DNA from: Planctomycetota bacterium | Lineage (GTDB): Bacteria; Planctomycetota; Planctomycetia; Pirellulales; Lacipirellulaceae | NCBI GenBank assembly: GCA_024278035.1 | Contig: JAJRUA010000071.1 | Coordinates: 1 to 5,748 of the forward strand | Direction: 5' to 3' | DNA length: 5,748 nucleotides | Shown: positions 5,641-5,748 of the stretch, piece by piece | Layout of the letters: each line of letters opens with the position of its first letter | How positions within the stretch are numbered: position 1 is the first letter of the stretch | Translations under genes and position numbers: made by a program | Notes under the pieces: generated by a model | What the model saw: the letters and a program-made list of their open reading frames with translations, nothing else | Told to the model about the DNA's origin: nothing | Database searches by the model: none

Positions 5641-5748
5641 CAGACCAAAAGGGCGAGAAGCGAGCCTAATCCAGAAAATCGTGCCACAAAACCGGAGCCA
5701 GGGGATTGGACAGACCTCAGCTAGGCCCTAGAATGTGGAAACAGTCGA

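Larger units (their letters stand above)
5501..5748. other. Non-coding region upstream of the pseudopilin operon
   Basis: This 248-nt stretch has no supported gene. All three minus-strand frames entering from the window edge hit stops within about 35 nt, so no minus gene runs in. On the + strand an ATG at 5733 is open to the window end, but only five full codons are visible and no ribosome binding site precedes it. The operon promoter should lie here, but I see no clear -35/-10 pair. Short palindromes include GATCGATC at 5553-5560 and CTAGG-C-CCTAG at 5721-5731. Confidence 0.5.

Noticed and set aside
5733..5748. Possible start of a divergent + gene (ATG at 5733)
   Set aside because: Only five full codons are visible, with no ribosome binding site, so it cannot be supported.
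1..5748. Mobile element, CRISPR array, tRNA or defence system
   Set aside because: I saw no transposase or integrase motifs, no regularly spaced repeats, no cloverleaf and no defence-related domains; gene content looks chromosomal and coherent.

Overview
The window looks like planctomycete DNA, probably from the Pirellulales (inference). The GC content is moderate, and all five proteins read like families I remember as common in that phylum. These are a sensor plus HD-GYP phosphodiesterase and a set of prepilin-like proteins carrying the motifs DRDGD-VPET-RY, DD-DDY-GWS-SPPQ and DTDGDLDDDP. No database search was possible, so the lineage is a judgement from motif memory.

Layout. Bases 1-107 are a non-coding leader. 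Bases 108-1760 (+) encode a 550-residue protein with sensor-like domains and an intact HD-GYP domain, a likely cyclic-di-GMP phosphodiesterase. Bases 1761-1890 are a convergent intergenic gap with one weak terminator candidate. Bases 5500-1891 (-) hold four adjacent genes, all starting with a type IV pilin-like helix. In transcription order they resemble GspH/FimT (5500-4982), GspJ (4985-3921), GspI (3817-3182) and GspK/PilX (3171-1891). The first two overlap by four bases (GTGA), the middle pair are 103 nt apart, and the last two are 10 nt apart. Bases 5501-5748 are non-coding and contain two hairpins just upstream of the pilin operon.

How they may work together. The four (-) genes have the composition of a minor-pseudopilin tip complex: three proteins keep the +5 glutamate and the last lacks it, as GspK does. 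Their soluble parts differ from classical type II secretion pseudopilins. The GspJ-like protein carries an extra domain of about 195 residues that is likely beta-rich, and the GspK-like protein carries a beta-rich PilX-type passenger instead of a GspK fold. No major pilin, ATPase, platform protein, secretin or prepilin peptidase is encoded here, so the machine must be completed from elsewhere. The HD-GYP gene is convergent and not co-transcribed; a link between c-di-GMP and this fibre is possible but rests only on proximity.

No tRNA, rRNA, CRISPR array, insertion sequence or integrase was seen. The most interesting items are the unusual minor-pilin passengers, an Ala in place of Gly at the predicted prepilin cleavage site of the GspH-like protein, and a perfect 22-bp palindrome inside the HD-GYP gene.
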